Origin: Ricordea florida
Taxonomy: Eukaryota; Cnidaria; Anthozoa; Corallimorpharia; Ricordeidae
Direction of reading: 5' to 3'
Length of the DNA: 64,000 bases
NCBI GenBank assembly: GCA_949710005.1
Contig: OX453279.1
Location: 25,844,762-25,908,761 of the forward strand
A model generated the notes under the pieces. The model was not told where the DNA came from. It saw only the letters and a list, made by a program, of their open reading frames with translations, and made no database searches. Positions within the stretch are counted from its first letter, which is position 1. The number at the start of each line of letters is the position of its first letter. The position numbers were made by a program, and so were the translations under genes. Of the stretch, positions 61,817 through 64,000 are shown piece after piece.

Positions 61817-64000
61817 TTATGAGTGCTTCTGCGCATACTCTTCTTTGATTCCCAGGAAGTGGCTCTGAGCCTCATTATACGATTCTTTAGCCGGCGATTT
61901 GCCGCAGCTTTTATGGCAGTTAAATTCAAAATTAGAGGTATGCCAGTGGTTAAGAGTGATATTATTTAGCGCAGAGTCCGACATAGCTATTATTTTAGAT
62001 TTTCCAAGGTAGGTTTTTTTCATTCGAACCATCCCATTCTGTTTATTGTCAGGTAAATGTACGGAGTTTTCCCAGTCCTTTGCGATATTCTCGTAGGCGT
62101 GGTTATCGTCACATTTTGGTGCATTAGACACGCTAGAAGGTCGAAGAAAGTCGCTACCGTGGTCCACTGTTTGCAACGTTTGAACATATTTGTTTTCCCT
62201 AAGTACGCAAGAACTCGCCAATAAATCAGAGGTCAGTGCAGAACTACGGCGACTTGCCCTAAAAGTGTACTGTGCCGTCAGAGCTCTAAACACAGAAATA
62301 TGATTTAAGCCAGGCCTTAAAAGAATAATGTAAAGCTTGGGACCGAATATTAGAGCCAAGATGGCAAAATTCGATATCAAGATGGCAAAGCAATTGATGA
62401 TAACATTGTGCTGTCCTTCAGGGGTGCCGTAAAACACGGCAATAAACGTCAGCCACACGAAGTTGAAAACAAACATGGCGAAACTGATGAACTTTGCTTC
62501 GTTGTAGTTTTGGGGCAGTTTTCTTGACTTGAATGCCATAAATGTGCATAGCAAACTAAGGAAAATAACAAACGCGTTCGAGAGCACGTGACCAACACTT
62601 GATTTAGTCGCACAGACAACGATGCTCTTATTCGGAGTGAGCCTGCGGACACTGACAAGTGGAGGACTGGACAGCAGCCATACAGTGCAGAGGGTCAGCT
62701 CAATGACGGTTAAAATCAACGCTGCTATGACTTGAGATCGGTTATAAAGAAACAAATTTAAATATTTTTTTAAAAACTTGGATTTTGAGCGCAGGCGAAC
62801 TTTGCTGTACTGGAAAACGACAACAGTGCGATTAATTCTCGCTAAAATCGTTGCGAGACAGAAAGCAGAACTGACACCAAACAAAATGGCTTGCACTTTG
62901 CAGTTTCTTTCAGTCGGTTTTCCAATATACGATAAAGGAATTAAAAAACCAGCGTTCAGACTGAACAGAAGAAGAAAACTGATTTCCCGGTTGGCAGCTT
63001 TTACCACCGGGGTGTTTCTGTGACGGATAAAAATGATCACTGTAACAATACCACACAGCACGCAAAGGATCACGGTACCAATTAGTACCCAGGCCCACGT
63101 ACTATCCCAATGAAGAAAAGTCACTGGAACAAGAACGCAGCTTGTGCGTCTCTCGTTTGTGGTTTCTTCCGGAAGGCACAAAGTGCAACTGGTTACGCTT
63201 GAAATGTTGCTGAAGCTCCCAGGAGGGCAGGGTTTGCAGTCCCAACAGCATATGGGCTTTTGTACTATTTTGAACGTACCAGGCTGACATTCCACGCTAC
63301 AACGGCCATTTGGAGGTGACGTGGCACCTTCTGGCCAATGTATTACGCGACTTTGTAATTTCAGCAAGCCTGATTGGCCATCGTATTCTCCAACTTTCAC
63401 AAGAGATATGTTGACCGCACCCTCTTTTGCCTTCTGCAAATTCAATATGTCGTAACGTCCGATACTATCTCCGTGTCTGTCAAAGTAAACTTTTCTTTTT
63501 GTCACGCTCTCGAAACTGACGTTGAAGATGCGTGACAAAACTGAGGAGGACGTGACTTTGTTTAAGCATTCTTCTCTGTTAGCTTCCGTATTATTGATGT
63601 GTTTACTATTTTCTCCATCGCAAATCTTTTGAACAGAAAAAACCACAGCGAAAACGGCGTCTACCACATAAGAAACACGAGAAAACACGGAATCCGTGCG
63701 GGAAATCTTTTTGGCCATTTGTTCCTTGCCAGTACACTTTTTCCATTTCAGACTTTCCTTTCGTGCTGCGTCCACAAATTCTTTACCACGAAAAGTGCAA
63801 TTAAACATTTTCCCCCAGAACTCCTTAAACCATGGATTGTGTCTATTTTTTGACGGTTTTAACGAATAAAAATATTCGGCAAACCCAGAGACAGGGGTTG
63901 GTTGATTAATGATCCCGAACATACCTTCGGCAACTTTGAAATTTTCTTCGGCAATTTTCGGCAAGTCAGCCCAGGAATCGCTACCTACCCATACCTTTTT
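61817..64000 (-). CDS. Class C GPCR, mGluR/CaSR-like, partial (5' end outside window)
   Basis: The last 727 residues of a receptor paralogous to the one at 50940-54140; the open frame continues across the right edge (KVWVGSDSWAD, equivalent to KVWIASDSWSD in the other gene). Visible parts: the C-terminal lobe of the flytrap domain, the cysteine-rich domain (ICCWDCKPCPPG), seven transmembrane helices (63110 to about 62310) with NYNEAKFISFAMF and FGPKLYIILLRPG, and a 165-residue tail. No intron in 2.2 kb. The tail shares no obvious motif with the first receptor. The ligand cannot be inferred because the binding residues of lobe 1 lie outside the window. Confidence 0.92.
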   Translation of the reverse strand, partial: KKVWVGSDSWADLPKIAEENFKVAEGMFGIINQPTPVSGFAEYFYSLKPSKNRHNPWFKEFWGKMFNCTFRGKEFVDAARKESLKWKKCTGKEQMAKKISRTDSVFSRVSYVVDAVFAVVFSVQKICDGENSKHINNTEANREECLNKVTSSSVLSRIFNVSFESVTKRKVYFDRHGDSIGRYDILNLQKAKEGAVNISLVKVGEYDGQSGLLKLQSRVIHWPEGATSPPNGRCSVECQPGTFKIVQKPICCWDCKPCPPGSFSNISSVTSCTLCLPEETTNERRTSCVLVPVTFLHWDSTWAWVLIGTVILCVLCGIVTVIIFIRHRNTPVVKAANREISFLLLFSLNAGFLIPLSYIGKPTERNCKVQAILFGVSSAFCLATILARINRTVVVFQYSKVRLRSKSKFLKKYLNLFLYNRSQVIAALILTVIELTLCTVWLLSSPPLVSVRRLTPNKSIVVCATKSSVGHVLSNAFVIFLSLLCTFMAFKSRKLPQNYNEAKFISFAMFVFNFVWLTFIAVFYGTPEGQHNVIINCFAILISNFAILALIFGPKLYIILLRPGLNHISVFRALTAQYTFRASRRSSALTSDLLASSCVLRENKYVQTLQTVDHGSDFLRPSSVSNAPKCDDNHAYENIAKDWENSVHLPDNKQNGMVRMKKTYLGKSKIIAMSDSALNNITLNHWHTSNFEFNCHKSCGKSPAKESYNEAQSHFLGIKEEYAQKHS

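Overview
The window looks like nuclear DNA from an animal, most likely a cnidarian and probably an anthozoan or coral. The genes are split by small GT-AG introns. The gene set is metazoan: a CDK5 activator, ARF GTPase, BTB-Kelch protein, homeobox, class C GPCRs, a THAP protein, an MMTAG2-like protein and a P2X7-C-type zinc protein. About half the sequence is AT-rich intergenic or intronic DNA packed with short inverted-repeat elements, tRNA-derived SINEs and broken retroelements. The cnidarian assignment is an inference from gene content and texture; no search was run.

Layout. 1-4219: no gene seen. 4220-5104 (-): intronless CDK5 activator p35/p39-like gene. 5105-9361: intergenic, with a 260-bp hAT-like MITE, a poly-G foldback and a 37-bp minisatellite. 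9362-17535 (+): MMTAG2-like gene in 7 exons, whose introns hold three tRNA-like SINEs, three 94-bp TTAA-flanked MITEs and copies of a 134-bp MITE. 18258-24660 (-): PhyH-type 2-oxoglutarate oxygenase in 4 exons, convergent with MMTAG2; the two poly(A) signals are 10 bp apart. 25.2-28.8 kb: repeat island with a Penelope-type hammerhead motif, a LINE fragment split by a foldback, a copia gag-pol fragment and a 1.06-kb inverted-repeat element with a Cys/His-rich ORF. 31272-36476 (+): ARF1-type GTPase with two alternative last exons. 39558-48964 (-): BTB-BACK-Kelch gene. Its last intron contains, on the other strand, a tiny homeobox gene (42793-43415) inside a 3.5-kb segment bounded by 24-bp perfect inverted repeats. 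50940-54140 (-): intronless class C GPCR. 55.2-56.0 kb: Penelope-like GIY-YIG fragment. 56542-57986 (+): P2X7-C-type zinc protein, probably damaged. 58766-59406 (-): THAP protein. 61817-64000 (-): second intronless class C GPCR, running off the right edge.

The genes do not form an operon-like unit. The only clear local relationships are the two same-strand intronless GPCR paralogues, the convergent MMTAG2/PhyH pair and the homeobox gene nested inside the Kelch gene.

The most unusual signals are: (1) four elements ended by short tandem arrays in inverted orientation; (2) three near-perfect palindromes with exact 9-bp target duplications; (3) the homeobox gene between inverted repeats; (4) duplicated C-terminal exons in ARF; (5) CAGRG-ended elements with exact 6-bp duplications, one proved by an uninterrupted sister copy 10 kb away.
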